DNA of 64,000 bases from Achromobacter mucicolens (GCF_902859725.1 NZ_CADIJP010000005.1:62001-126000), one strand, 5' to 3'; shown: positions 17,981-26,726, numbered from the stretch's first letter. Translations and numbers: made by a program. The notes: generated by a model not told the origin, from the letters alone.

Positions 17981-18307
17981 ATGAACGAAGAGCAAGCTAT
18001 CTCGGCGCTAGGCGCCCTCGCCCATCCTCAACGGCTGCGGACCTTCCGCGCACTGGTCGTGGCGGGTCCGCCGGGACTGATGCCCAGTGTCCTGGCAGAC
18101 CAACTGGGCGTTGCGCGCAATACCCTGTCCTTTCATCTGAAAGAACTGTCGACGTCGGGCCTGGTCACTGTCGAGCAACAGGGGCGCAACCTGATCTACC
18201 GAGCCGACTTCTCGCAGATGAGCGGATTGCTCGGCTATCTGACTGAGCACTGCTGCGCGGGCACGGCCTGCGAACCTTCCCTGCGTGCGGCTTGCACGAC
18301 CTGCTGA
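17981..18307 (+). CDS. arsR: ArsR-family arsenic-responsive repressor
   Basis: 108-residue winged-helix repressor that leaves DNA on binding arsenite. Helix-turn-helix: PSVLADQLGVARNTLSFHLK, followed by the wing QQGRNLIYRA. The usual ELCVCDL metal site in the recognition helix is absent; instead the C-terminus carries Cys91-Cys92, Cys97, Cys105 and Cys108. This resembles the Acidithiobacillus-type ArsR, which binds arsenite with C-terminal vicinal cysteines. No ribosome site precedes the ATG, so translation may be leaderless or weak. First gene of arsR-acr3-arsC-arsH. Confidence 0.88.
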   Translation: MNEEQAISALGALAHPQRLRTFRALVVAGPPGLMPSVLADQLGVARNTLSFHLKELSTSGLVTVEQQGRNLIYRADFSQMSGLLGYLTEHCCAGTACEPSLRAACTTC

Positions 18308-18328
18308 TCAAACTCCGGAGTAAACCCG

Positions 18329-19408
18329 ATGTCGTCCACCACACAGGCCGCGCCGGCTCAGCGCCCGCGCCCCGGGATGAGTGTTTTCGAGCGCTATCTC
18401 ACCCTATGGGTGTTTCTCTGCATCGTGCTAGGCGTGACGCTTGGCCAACTGATGCCCGCATTGTTCCAGACCATTGGCCGCCTCGAAGTCGCTCAGGTCA
18501 ACTTGCCGGTGGGAATTCTGATCTGGGTGATGATCATTCCCATGCTGCTCAAGGTGGATTTCGGCGCGCTCGGCCAGGTCAAGCAGCACTGGCGCGGCAT
18601 TGGCGTGACGCTGTTCATCAACTGGGCCGTCAAGCCGTTTTCGATGGCCTTTCTGGGCTGGCTTTTCATCCGCCAGATTTTTTCGGCCTGGTTACCCGCC
18701 GACCAGCTGGATAGCTACATTGCCGGCTTGATCCTGCTGGCGGCGGCGCCGTGTACCGCCATGGTGTTCGTCTGGAGCCGCCTGACGGGAGGCGATCCGG
18801 TGTTCACGTTGTCCCAGGTCGCATTGAACGACACCATCATGGTGTTTGCCTTCGCGCCCATGGTGGGCTTGCTGCTCGGGCTGTCGGCCATCACCGTGCC
18901 TTGGGACACGCTGCTGGTGTCCGTCGGGCTGTACATCGTGATTCCGGTGGTGCTTGCCCAGCTCTGGCGCCGCGCCCTGCTTCGTCGCGGTCAGGCGGTA
19001 TTCGACGCCGCCCTGGCGCGCATCGGGCCGTTCTCGATGGCGGCGCTGCTGCTGACGCTGGTTCTGCTGTTCGCTTTTCAGGGCGAAGCCATCATCGGCC
19101 AACCTTTGATCATTGCGATGCTGGCGGTGCCGATTCTCATCCAGGTGTTTTTCAATTCGGGTCTGGCGTACTGGCTTAACCGCCGCGCAGGAGAAAAGCA
19201 CAGCATTGCCTGCCCTTCCGCGCTGATCGGCGCATCAAACTTCTTCGAACTGGCCGTGGCGGCCGCGATCAGCCTGTTCGGATTCCACTCTGGCGCGGCA
19301 TTGGCCACCGTGGTGGGCGTGCTCATCGAGGTGCCCGTAATGTTGCTAGTCGTGCGGATCGTCAATCGGACCAAGGGTTGGTACGAGGCCGGCGCCATCC
19401 GGCGCTGA
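18329..19408 (+). CDS. acr3: Arsenite efflux permease Acr3
   Basis: 359-residue inner-membrane carrier with ten helices that exports arsenite using the proton gradient. Family marks: start ERYLTLWVFLCIVLGVTLGQ, PVGILIWVMIIPMLLKVDF, and the conserved helix-4 cysteine in AAPCTAMVFVWS; GASNFFELAVAAAISLFG near the end. It is Acr3, not the unrelated ArsB. It follows arsR by 21 bases with a GGAG-type site. Confidence 0.93.
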   Translation: MSSTTQAAPAQRPRPGMSVFERYLTLWVFLCIVLGVTLGQLMPALFQTIGRLEVAQVNLPVGILIWVMIIPMLLKVDFGALGQVKQHWRGIGVTLFINWAVKPFSMAFLGWLFIRQIFSAWLPADQLDSYIAGLILLAAAPCTAMVFVWSRLTGGDPVFTLSQVALNDTIMVFAFAPMVGLLLGLSAITVPWDTLLVSVGLYIVIPVVLAQLWRRALLRRGQAVFDAALARIGPFSMAALLLTLVLLFAFQGEAIIGQPLIIAMLAVPILIQVFFNSGLAYWLNRRAGEKHSIACPSALIGASNFFELAVAAAISLFGFHSGAALATVVGVLIEVPVMLLVVRIVNRTKGWYEAGAIRR

Positions 19409-19453
19409 GTGGTGGCCGCCGGCCTGCCCGACATTCCTTAGAGAGAGGTTTTC

Positions 19454-19876
19454 ATGAGTTCCATCACGATTTATCACAACCCGGCCTGCGGCACGTCTCG
19501 CAACGTCCTCGGGTTGATTCGCAACAGCGGCGAAACGCCCACGATCATTGAGTACCTGAAGTCCCCGCCGGACGCCGCCACGCTGCGGTCGTTGATTGCC
19601 GATATGGGCATCTCCGCTCGCGAGCTGCTGCGCCAGAAAGGCACGCCTTACGACGAATTGGGGCTGTCGGATCCGAAGTGGACAGACGACCAACTGATCG
19701 GCTTCATGCTTGAGCACCCTATCCTGATAAATCGCCCGATCGTCGTGACCCCGCTGGGTACGCGGCTGTGCCGGCCGTCGGAGGCCGTCCTGGACATTCT
19801 GCCTCAGGCGCAACGCGGCGCCTTCAACAAAGAGGATGGAGAACCGCTGATCGATGCGGAGGGCAACCGTGTCTGA
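19454..19876 (+). CDS. arsC: Glutaredoxin-dependent arsenate reductase
   Basis: 140 residues. Reduces arsenate to arsenite, the substrate of Acr3. Catalytic Cys12 in [11 protein letters not shown] and the oxyanion arginines in [16 protein letters not shown] are visible; the protein is of the E. coli R773 plasmid type. GAGAGAGG precedes the ATG. Its end overlaps the likely arsH start by 8 bases, indicating translational coupling. Confidence 0.95.
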   Translation: MSSITIYHNPACGTSRNVLGLIRNSGETPTIIEYLKSPPDAATLRSLIADMGISARELLRQKGTPYDELGLSDPKWTDDQLIGFMLEHPILINRPIVVTPLGTRLCRPSEAVLDILPQAQRGAFNKEDGEPLIDAEGNRV

Positions 19877-20582
19877 CGTGTTTGCGGATCTGCCGAATAT
19901 CGATCCCGCGTACTTCAAGGAGCCGGCTCCGGCCGCGCTGTTCCCGCAGGCGCAGGCCACGCATGCGCCGCGGTTCCTGCTCTTGTATGGATCGCTGCGC
20001 GAGCGCTCGTACAGCCGGTTGGCCGCCGAAGAAGCGGCGCGCCTGCTCGAAGCCCTGGGCGGCGAAACCCGGCTCTTCAACCCCACCGGGCTGCCGCTGG
20101 TCGATGACGCCACGGAGAATCATCCCAAGGTCCGAGAGCTTCACGAGCTAGTCCAGTGGGCCGAAGGCATGATCTGGAGCTCGCCCGAGCGTCACGGCGC
20201 GATGACGGGATTGATGAAGACGCAGATCGACTGGATCCCGTTGTCGGTGGGCGCCGTGCGGCCCACCCAGGGCAAGACGCTGGCGGTCATGCAGGTTTCG
20301 GGCGGATCGCAGTCGTTCAACGCGGTTAACCAGATGCGTATCCTGGGCCGTTGGATGCGGATGTTGACCATTCCCAATCAATCGTCCGTCGCCAAGGCCT
20401 ACCAGGAGTTCGACGATCGCGGGCGCATGAAGCCCTCCCCTTACTACGATCGGATCGTCGACGTGGTCGAGGAGCTGATGAAGTTCACGTTGCTCACGCG
20501 GGATACAAGCCCTTATCTGGTGGATCGCTACAGCGAACGCAAGGAAGCCGGCATGAAGAGCCGGCTTCCTTCCGTTGCGTAG
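19869..20582 (+). CDS. arsH: ArsH, NADPH-dependent FMN reductase / organoarsenical oxidase
   Basis: 237 residues. ArsH oxidises trivalent methylated arsenicals to the less toxic pentavalent forms with an FMN cofactor. Flavodoxin-like fold marks: [14 protein letters not shown] phosphate loop, [20 protein letters not shown], and [18 protein letters not shown]. The GTG at 19869 was chosen because GGAGGG lies 6 bases upstream; ATG 19854 is the alternative. The last codons form one arm and loop of a strong hairpin. Last gene of the ars operon; convergent with the RraA-like gene 16 bases away. Confidence 0.92.
   Translation: MSDVFADLPNIDPAYFKEPAPAALFPQAQATHAPRFLLLYGSLRERSYSRLAAEEAARLLEALGGETRLFNPTGLPLVDDATENHPKVRELHELVQWAEGMIWSSPERHGAMTGLMKTQIDWIPLSVGAVRPTQGKTLAVMQVSGGSQSFNAVNQMRILGRWMRMLTIPNQSSVAKAYQEFDDRGRMKPSPYYDRIVDVVEELMKFTLLTRDTSPYLVDRYSERKEAGMKSRLPSVA
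20541..20571. terminator. Hairpin terminator embedded in the 3' end of arsH
   Basis: Perfect 12-bp stem AAGGAAGCCGGC / GCCGGCTTCCTT with a 7-base loop, ending 11 bases before the end of the arsH stop. There is no long T-run. It sits in the final codons of arsH and also faces the convergent RraA-like gene, so it may act in both directions. Confidence 0.6.
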
Positions 20583-20598
20583 ACAGGGCCGTCAGGCG

Positions 20599-21303
20599 TT
20601 ACCCCTTCTTCGACTCGGCGTACTTCGCCTTGTTGGCTTCGTTCGGCGGATACAAGCCCGGCAGCACGGCGCCGTTGTTGACTTCGTCCATGATCCAGCC
20701 TTCAAAGCGTTCCTGCTCAACGGCTGCGTCGACCACGTCGGCCAGCAGCGCGGCTGGGATGACGACGGCGCCGTCCTGGTCGGCGACGATCACGTCATTG
20801 GGAAAGACGGCCACGCCACCGCAGGCGACGGGCTGCTGCCAGTCCACGAAGGTCAGGCCGGCCACCGAGGGCGGCGCTGCCGCTCCGCTCGCCCACACGG
20901 GCAGCTTGGTTCCCAGTACACCGGCCAAGTCGCGCACGACGCCGTCGGTCACCAGGCCAGCCACGCCGCGCTTTGCCATGCGGGCGCACAGGATGTCGCC
21001 CCAGATGCCGGCGTCTTTCACGCCCATGGCGTCGACCACCGCGATGCAGCCGGAGGGCATCTGCTCGATGGCGCCGCGGCTGGATTTGGGCGAGGACCAG
21101 GATTCCGGCGTAGCCAGGTCTTCGCGGGCGGGCACGAAGCGCACGGTGAACGCGCGGCCGACGATGCGGTCCAGGCCCAGGGCCAGCGGGAATGCGCCGC
21201 GAATCCAGACGTTGCGCAGCCCTTTCTTCAATAGGATGGTGGTCAGCGTGGCCGTCGTGACGCCGGAAAGCGCCTTGAAATAAACCTCGTCGGAAACCGT
21301 CAT
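20599..21303 (-). CDS. RraA-like protein (4-hydroxy-4-methyl-2-oxoglutarate/oxaloacetate aldolase family)
   Basis: 234 residues. Family marks: TLTTILLKKG at the start, the active-site pattern GIWGD followed by TDGVVRD, and PNDVIVADQDGAVVIP. These proteins split 4-carboxy-4-hydroxy-2-oxoadipate or 4-hydroxy-4-methyl-2-oxoglutarate to pyruvate in aromatic degradation; true RraA inhibits RNase E. This protein has the G-x-W-G-D and DG-x-x-R-D residues needed for aldolase chemistry. TGGAG lies six bases before the ATG. It neighbours an aminotransferase stump, not an aromatic operon. Confidence 0.8.
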   Translation of the reverse strand: MTVSDEVYFKALSGVTTATLTTILLKKGLRNVWIRGAFPLALGLDRIVGRAFTVRFVPAREDLATPESWSSPKSSRGAIEQMPSGCIAVVDAMGVKDAGIWGDILCARMAKRGVAGLVTDGVVRDLAGVLGTKLPVWASGAAAPPSVAGLTFVDWQQPVACGGVAVFPNDVIVADQDGAVVIPAALLADVVDAAVEQERFEGWIMDEVNNGAVLPGLYPPNEANKAKYAESKKG

Positions 21304-21387
21304 GTATTTCTCCAGGTGAAATTGGAACTGGCGCTCAGCTTGAGCGCGCGCTTTCCCGTGATGCCCAAATCCATTGTTCCAGCCTTT

Positions 21388-21771
21388 TTAGTCAAGGGTG
21401 TCGCAAGTATCGCGCAGACGTTTGCACGCCTGCGCCAGCCGCTCGTCCGACGTCGCAAATGAAATGCGGAAGTAGCCTTCAGCGCCAAATGCGCTGCCCG
21501 GCACGACGGCGACATGCGCCGCGTCGAGAAAGAACTGGCTGACATCCACGTCGCTTTTGAGCACCCTGCCCTGCGGCGTCGTGCGGCCAATCAGCCCTTC
21601 GCAGGACGGAAACAAGTAAAACGCGCCTTCTGGCGTGCGGCAGTGAATGCCCTCGATCGCATTGAGCGCGTCCAGGCCGTGGTCGCGCCGGCGCTGGAAC
21701 GCCTGATTGCGCGGTATCAGAAATTCCATCGGGCCATCCAGCGCCGCGGTTGCCGCCGCTGTCGCTGCCCT
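21388..21771 (-). pseudogene. 3' remnant of a class I/II aminotransferase gene (aspartate aminotransferase type)
   Basis: About 127 codons match the C-terminal third of PLP-dependent aspartate/aromatic aminotransferases: ALDGPMEFLIPRNQAFQRRR, TPEGAFYLFPSCEG, PGSAFGAEGYFRISFATSDE and the final QACKRLRD. The N-terminal two thirds, including the PLP lysine, is missing; upstream of about 21771 the frame turns into unrelated sequence and an FNR-type promoter begins. Probably cut off when the neighbouring low-oxygen island arrived or by a deletion. Confidence 0.75.
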
Positions 21772-21855
21772 GTCTGTGTCACGGGCGGGATCGCCCCGCG
21801 TGCGGCGTCCCAGAGGCAGTGTCGAACCCTTCGGATATCCGCTGTCGCCCACAAC

Positions 21856-21869
21856 TTGACCGGAATCAA
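21856..21869 (+). promoter_or_regulatory. FNR/ANR box and promoter upstream of usp-nrdJ
   Basis: TTGACCGGAATCAA matches the FNR consensus TTGAT-N4-ATCAA at nine of ten positions. A GATACT -10 element at 21891-21896 is placed exactly as expected for a box centred at -41.5, giving a start site near 21903 and the usp ATG at 21928. Confidence 0.75.
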
Positions 21870-21927
21870 TATTTTCGCCGCGCGTCCGCTGATACTGGTT
21901 TCGTGCCCAATTTTCCCGGAGACCAGC

Positions 21928-22386
21928 ATGTACGAGCGAATCCTTGTTCCCATCGACGGCAGCGCCACCTCGCAGATCGGCTTGAACGAGGCCATCCGGC
22001 TGGCCAAGCTGACCGGGGCGCGCATCCGTCTGATACACGTCATTGACGAGCTGTCCTTTGCCCTGACCACCGATGCCTACAGTTATCACGCGGGCGAACT
22101 CCTGGATCTGATGCGCCGCAACGGCGCGAAGATGCTGGAGACGGCGCAAGGCACCGTCCGCGATGCAGGCATCGAAGCGGATACCGCGCTCTACGAGAAT
22201 CTGGACCGGACCGTCCAGCAGCGGGTGCTGGATGAAGCGGCAGCCTGGAAAGCTGATCTGATCGTGATCGGCACGCACGGCCGTCGCGGCGCGCGGCGCC
22301 TCCTTCTGGGCAGCAGCGCCGAAGGCATCCTGCGCGGGGCGTCGGTACCGGTCCTGCTGCTGCGGGCTCCCGAAGGCGTTTCCTGA
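21928..22386 (+). CDS. Universal stress protein (UspA domain)
   Basis: 152 residues, single UspA domain: MYERILVPIDGSATSQIGLN at the start and the ATP-binding pattern GTHGRRGARRLLLGSS (G-x2-G-x9-G-S) near the end. ATG 21928 with GGAG upstream was chosen; a longer in-frame ORF runs antisense through the aminotransferase remnant. First gene of a likely operon with nrdJ, 13 bases further on, under an FNR box. Confidence 0.9.
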   Translation: MYERILVPIDGSATSQIGLNEAIRLAKLTGARIRLIHVIDELSFALTTDAYSYHAGELLDLMRRNGAKMLETAQGTVRDAGIEADTALYENLDRTVQQRVLDEAAAWKADLIVIGTHGRRGARRLLLGSSAEGILRGASVPVLLLRAPEGVS

Positions 22387-22399
22387 TCCGGGGTGTTCC

Positions 22400-24190
22400 G
22401 TGCTCCTGCCGCAGTCGGCGTGCGCGAATGTGCTGCTTGACCGGTACGCGGCCTGCGGGGAGCACGATGCGGCGCAGGTGTACGCGCGCGTCGCCCTGGC
22501 GCTCGCCCAGGCGGAGACGCCCGCACGGCGGGCGTCCGTCGCCCCGGCGTTTCTTCAGAACATGCGGGACGGCGCGATCGGTGCGGGGCGGATCATGGCA
22601 AACGCCGGCACGCAGGCACACGCGACCATGGTCAATTGTTTCGTGCAACCGGTGGGTGGCCATGATGCCTCACTCTCCTTTCAGGCCGGTCTGCAGCAGG
22701 CGCTTGAGACATTGGCCATGGGCGGCGGGGTCGGGTACGATTTTTCGTCGCTGCCCCCGCTGGCGGCGGGATCCCCCGGGCGGGCAGACGCCCCGACGGT
22801 CCACGAAGCAATCGACCAGTACGACGCGGCGTGCGCCCGCCTGGCATTCGAGGGCAGCCGCCGCGGCGCCCAAATGGCGGTTCTATCCTGTGCGCATCCC
22901 GACATCCTCGATTTTGCCCAGGCCAAGCACGGCCGCCGGCGCTGGCGCACCTTCAATATTTCGGTCGCGGTCAGCGACGCGTTTCTTGCCGCGGTGCAGC
23001 GCGACGAGCCCTGGCCACTTATTCATCACACCCCGCCCGGCAAAGCGGCGATCGACGCGGGCGCATTTCAGCGAACCGACGGCCTTTGGCAGTATCGCCA
23101 GGATTCGGCACGGCGCTTATGGGATGCAATCGCGCGCGAGGCCGTCCATAGTTCCGAACCGGGGTTGCTGTTCATTGACACCATCGCGCGTGCCAACAAC
23201 CTGCGCGCGCTCGAGACGATCCGGGCCACCAATCCGTGTGGCGAGCAGCCGTTACCCGACTATGGATGCTGCGTGCTCGGCCCCATCAACCTGACACGCT
23301 TGGTCGAGCACCCATTTGGACTCGGTGGCCCCGCCACGGTGAACCTGGCAAAACTGGCCGGCATGGTCCGCATACAGGTGCGCATGCTCGATAACGTGAT
23401 CGCGTTGACGCATTGGCCCCTGCCCGCCCACCAGGCGCAGGCATTGTCCACGCGCAGGATAGGTGTAGGTGTGACCGGGCTGGCGGACATGCTTGCGATG
23501 CTGCAATTGCGATACGACAGCAACGCCGGCCGCCAGGCCGCAAGCGAAGTGGCCCGGTGCATCCGGGACAGCGCCTACGCGGCATCGGCGGCGCTGGCCC
23601 GGGAGCGCGGGCCGTTTCCCCTTTACCGCGCAGCGGACTACCTGTCGGACGGCGCCATCGGCGACGCTCTTGCCGCCGACGTACGCAATGCCGTGCGCCG
23701 GCATGGGTTGCGAAACAGCCATCTGGTTTCCTATGCGCCCACCGGCAGCGTCAGCATCGCCTTTGCGGACAACTGCTCCAGCGGGATCGAACCGGCTTTC
23801 GGCTGGACTTACCGCCGCCGCGTGATGCTGGGCGCCGCCGCGGTTGACGTGCCGGTTGAGAACCATGCGTGGCGGCAATGGAACCTGCATTTTCCCCACA
23901 GGCCTTTGCCCGAGTATTTCCGCACCGCGCAGCAGGTAGCGCCTGAAGACCACGTGGCGATGGTGGGCGTTCTGCAACCTTTCGTGGACGCCTCCATTTC
24001 CAAGACGGTGCCCGTGCCGTCCGACTGCAACGTCGAACGCGCGCAGGCGTTGTTCATGGCGGCGTTCAAGCTCGGGCTCAAGGGGATTACCCTCTTTCGG
24101 CCAGACCCCGGACTTGCGGCGGTGCTGGGCACGGCAACCGCGGGGGCTAACGCCCTGGCAACGCCAAGCGCCTGCGAAGGGTGCGCATGA
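22400..24190 (+). CDS. nrdJ: Adenosylcobalamin-dependent ribonucleotide reductase (class II, NrdJ)
   Basis: Makes deoxyribonucleotides without needing oxygen, using a B12-generated thiyl radical. 596 residues, GTG start. Key residues: redox Cys in ATMVNCFVQP and in DYGCCVLGP, the thiyl Cys and Glu in TNPCGEQPLPDYG, APTGSVSIAFADNCSSGIEP, and a C-terminal Cys pair in CEGC. No ATP-cone domain is seen at the N-terminus, so activity-level allostery may be absent. No nrdA/nrdB lies nearby. Co-transcribed with a Usp gene under an FNR-type box, consistent with use at low oxygen. Confidence 0.9.
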   Translation: MLLPQSACANVLLDRYAACGEHDAAQVYARVALALAQAETPARRASVAPAFLQNMRDGAIGAGRIMANAGTQAHATMVNCFVQPVGGHDASLSFQAGLQQALETLAMGGGVGYDFSSLPPLAAGSPGRADAPTVHEAIDQYDAACARLAFEGSRRGAQMAVLSCAHPDILDFAQAKHGRRRWRTFNISVAVSDAFLAAVQRDEPWPLIHHTPPGKAAIDAGAFQRTDGLWQYRQDSARRLWDAIAREAVHSSEPGLLFIDTIARANNLRALETIRATNPCGEQPLPDYGCCVLGPINLTRLVEHPFGLGGPATVNLAKLAGMVRIQVRMLDNVIALTHWPLPAHQAQALSTRRIGVGVTGLADMLAMLQLRYDSNAGRQAASEVARCIRDSAYAASAALARERGPFPLYRAADYLSDGAIGDALAADVRNAVRRHGLRNSHLVSYAPTGSVSIAFADNCSSGIEPAFGWTYRRRVMLGAAAVDVPVENHAWRQWNLHFPHRPLPEYFRTAQQVAPEDHVAMVGVLQPFVDASISKTVPVPSDCNVERAQALFMAAFKLGLKGITLFRPDPGLAAVLGTATAGANALATPSACEGCA

Positions 24191-24222
24191 GAGACCGCCC
24201 GGCCCCAGGGATCCGCGGCGCC

Positions 24223-25206
24223 TCAGGGCAGCAGCACGGCCGTCGCCTGGATGCGCCCCGTCCGCAGGTCGTCCAACGCGCGATTTGCGTCCTCAAGCCG
24301 ATACGTGCGCACATCGGCACCCAGATCCCACGCGTGTGCCTTGCCGAGAAATTCCCTTCCGTCCTCACGCGTCAGGTTGGCGACGGACGAGAGCGAACGT
24401 TCGCCCCAAAGCAACCGGTATGGAAATGCCGGTATGTCCGACATGTGGATGCCCGCACACACCACGCATCCGCCCGGGCGCACCGCGCTCAGCGCCGACG
24501 GCACCAGCGCACCGACCGGCGCGAACAGTATCGCCCCATCCAGGGGCACCGGCGCGGGTTCGCTGCTGTTGCCGGCCCAAGTCGCGCCCATCGCAAGCGC
24601 ATGCGCTTGCGCTGTCACGTCGCCGGTGCGGGTAAAGGCGTACACGTCGCGATTCATGTGCCGGCAGGCCTGTGTCAGGAGTCGCGCCGCGGAGCCGAAT
24701 CCATAAAGCCCCAGCCGCTGGGCATCGCCGGTTGCCCGCAATGCCCGCCAGCCAATCAGGCCCGCGCAGAGCCATGGCGCCATCCGCGCCGGGGCTCTGG
24801 CCGCAGGCAAGGGAAACAGATAGTCTGCATCCGCCAGCATGTGCGTCGCAAAGCCGCCGTCCTGTGTGTAGCCGGTAAACAGTGCCTCGCTGCATAGATT
24901 TTCCAGACCGGCGCGGCAGAACGTGCATTGACCGCACGTGCGCGCCAGCCAGGCCGCACCCATGCGGCGCCCCAGCATCGCGGTGTCGACGCCAGCGCCG
25001 ACCGATTCCACGACGCCTACGACTTCATGGCCCGGAGTGATGGGATACCTGAGGTTGGGCAGCTCGCCGTCCAGCACATGCAGGTCCGTGCGGCAGACCG
25101 CGCATGCCAACACGCGCAGTCTGACCTGGCCGGCGCCGGGCTGCGGCGTCTCGCGTGTTTCCAGCGTCAGGGGCAGACCCGGCGCTTGCAGGACCATCGC
25201 CTTCAT
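24223..25206 (-). CDS. Zinc-dependent alcohol dehydrogenase (AdhA/AdhP type)
   Basis: 327 residues, medium-chain dehydrogenase. Catalytic zinc ligands are in ACAVCRTDLH and TPGHEVVG; the structural-zinc site is CGQCTFCRAGLENLC. The nucleotide-binding loop is slightly degenerate (GLYGFGSAAR rather than GxGxxG). Probably interconverts an alcohol and aldehyde with NAD(P) during fermentation-like metabolism. Its ATG overlaps the stop of the upstream usp gene by 4 bases, so the two are coupled; convergent with nrdJ. Confidence 0.87.
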   Translation of the reverse strand: MKAMVLQAPGLPLTLETRETPQPGAGQVRLRVLACAVCRTDLHVLDGELPNLRYPITPGHEVVGVVESVGAGVDTAMLGRRMGAAWLARTCGQCTFCRAGLENLCSEALFTGYTQDGGFATHMLADADYLFPLPAARAPARMAPWLCAGLIGWRALRATGDAQRLGLYGFGSAARLLTQACRHMNRDVYAFTRTGDVTAQAHALAMGATWAGNSSEPAPVPLDGAILFAPVGALVPSALSAVRPGGCVVCAGIHMSDIPAFPYRLLWGERSLSSVANLTREDGREFLGKAHAWDLGADVRTYRLEDANRALDDLRTGRIQATAVLLP

Positions 25207-25652
25207 GGGGTGCGGACCAGCAAGACGGGGACAGGGGCCATCCGCACGACACCTTCCGCGCTGCTGCCCAGCATCGCGCGGCGCAGGCCATGGTGGCCAT
25301 GCGTGCCCATCACGATCAAGTCCGCGTTGAAGGCCTGCGCGGCCCGCAGGATGCGCGCGGGCGTCGGCATGGCCTCCTCATCCAGAAGCATCGTCTCTGC
25401 GTTGACGCCGGCCGCCGCGGCGTCAGCCTTGGCGCGCTTCAGCAGTTTGGCGCCAACTTCCTTTCGGCTGGCCTTCAGCGTGCGCAGGGCGTCCTCGGCG
25501 TAGGGGTTGTCCTCCAGGACTGCCGGCGGATCCTCCAGCGCATGCACGACAAGGAGCGAGGCGCCGGCTTCCCGGCTGATCCGGATCGCCTCCTGCAATG
25601 CCCGGTCGGATGCGTGTGAGCCGTCGATGGCGGCAAGGATGCGGCGGTACAT
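25203..25652 (-). CDS. Universal stress protein (UspA domain)
   Basis: 149 residues: MYRRILAAIDGSHASDRALQ, and ATP-binding GTHGHHGLRRAMLGSS at the end. Close relative of the Usp at 21928. Middle gene of a three-gene minus-strand run (tandem Usp, this Usp, alcohol dehydrogenase) with a 31-base gap upstream and a 4-base overlap downstream. Confidence 0.9.
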   Translation of the reverse strand: MYRRILAAIDGSHASDRALQEAIRISREAGASLLVVHALEDPPAVLEDNPYAEDALRTLKASRKEVGAKLLKRAKADAAAAGVNAETMLLDEEAMPTPARILRAAQAFNADLIVMGTHGHHGLRRAMLGSSAEGVVRMAPVPVLLVRTP

Positions 25653-25683
25653 GGGCTATCAAAATCGCTGACGCAGCAAGCGC

Positions 25684-26523
25684 CTAATGGGACAGAAGGA
25701 CGGGAACCGTCATCGCGCTGAGCAGAGACCGCGTGGCCCCGCCCATCACAAGCTGCCGCATCCGGCTGTGCCCATATCCGCCCATCACGATGAGATCCGC
25801 ACTGAAATCCGCGGCCGCCGTCAGAATTGCATCGCCCATGTCTGCGTGGCGGACGTCGCGCATCTGGTGGACGGGCTGGGGAAACCCGTGGCAGATGCAG
25901 TAGGCGGCGAGATCCTCGAAGGGAACGTCCGAAGGCTGCTGCAAGGGGAATCCCTCGTCCAGGGACAGCACTTGCAGAGCCGCGGCATTGCGCAGCAGCG
26001 GCGCGGCGTCGGCGATGGCGCGCGCCGCCTCGCGGCCACGGTCCCAGCAGTACAGCACCCGGCCGCCGATCGTGCCGAACGTCCCGGCGATGGGCAGCAC
26101 GATGACGGGCCGACCCGCGGTGAGGATCACCTGCTCGACGAAATCGTTGCCGGTGGCTGCTTCGAGATCCTTGAGGTTGTTCTGCCCCACCACGACGACA
26201 TCCGAGGAACGCGCGTGCCGGGAAACGCACTCCGCGGGCGTGCCCCACTCGCCTTGCCGCCATGCTGCCGCAACGCCGGCGTGCTCAGCCGCCTCGCTGA
26301 ACGCCTTCTGGACTGCGGTGCGCGCCTTTTCGTGGATCTGGACCGCCCGATCCATCCCCCTCACCCACAACCCGGCCTCGTCATAGAAATAGCCCGGCGC
26401 GACGTAGCTGGCGTATATCCCTGTCAGGTGGGCGTCATGGGCCTTGGCCAGACGCAGACAGAATTCGAGCCGGCGCGAACAATCGGCGCCCTGGTCCAGA
26501 TGGACCGCGATTCGACGGAACAT
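25684..26523 (-). CDS. Tandem-domain universal stress protein
   Basis: 279 residues with two UspA-like halves. The first half (MFRRIAVHLDQGADCSRR..., DVVVVGQNNLKD) lacks the G-x2-G-x9-G ATP motif; the second ends in GGYGHSRMRQLVMGGATRS, which keeps a version of it. UspE-like layout. ATG 26523 was chosen because CCGGAGGTCACC, a strong ribosome site, precedes it. Head of the minus-strand operon with usp and adh; an FNR-type box lies 135 bases upstream. Confidence 0.85.
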   Translation of the reverse strand: MFRRIAVHLDQGADCSRRLEFCLRLAKAHDAHLTGIYASYVAPGYFYDEAGLWVRGMDRAVQIHEKARTAVQKAFSEAAEHAGVAAAWRQGEWGTPAECVSRHARSSDVVVVGQNNLKDLEAATGNDFVEQVILTAGRPVIVLPIAGTFGTIGGRVLYCWDRGREAARAIADAAPLLRNAAALQVLSLDEGFPLQQPSDVPFEDLAAYCICHGFPQPVHQMRDVRHADMGDAILTAAADFSADLIVMGGYGHSRMRQLVMGGATRSLLSAMTVPVLLSH

Positions 26524-26657
26524 GGTGACCTCCGGTGGCAGTAAATGGCTGAGGACTGCCTGCACGCGTCTCACACCCTGCGGCGCTCCCTTGACCGGCT
26601 GGCGGGGCAACGTCCTCTTGCATAGGCTTCATCTTGCGCGGGTGCATCCGGCAAATA

Positions 26658-26671
26658 TTGACCTTCGTCAA
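26658..26671. promoter_or_regulatory. FNR-type box between divergent usp genes (left)
   Basis: TTGACCTTCGTCAA is a perfect TTGAC/GTCAA palindrome, two changes from the FNR consensus. It lies between the minus-strand tandem usp and the plus-strand usp and probably serves the minus-strand operon. Confidence 0.6.
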
Positions 26672-26712
26672 CGCGCGAGCGGGGACGCCGCCGTCGACGT
26701 GAGACCCAAACC

Positions 26713-26726
26713 TTGATTCCAGTCAA
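26713..26726. promoter_or_regulatory. FNR-type box between divergent usp genes (right)
   Basis: TTGATTCCAGTCAA differs from the FNR consensus at one position. A CATGAT -10-like element at 26748-26753 is spaced as in a class II FNR promoter for the plus-strand usp at 26806. Confidence 0.7.

Noticed and set aside
21514-21927. Extension of the usp frame upstream to 21514
   Set aside because: Runs antisense through the aminotransferase remnant and over the FNR promoter; the UspA domain starts at 21928.
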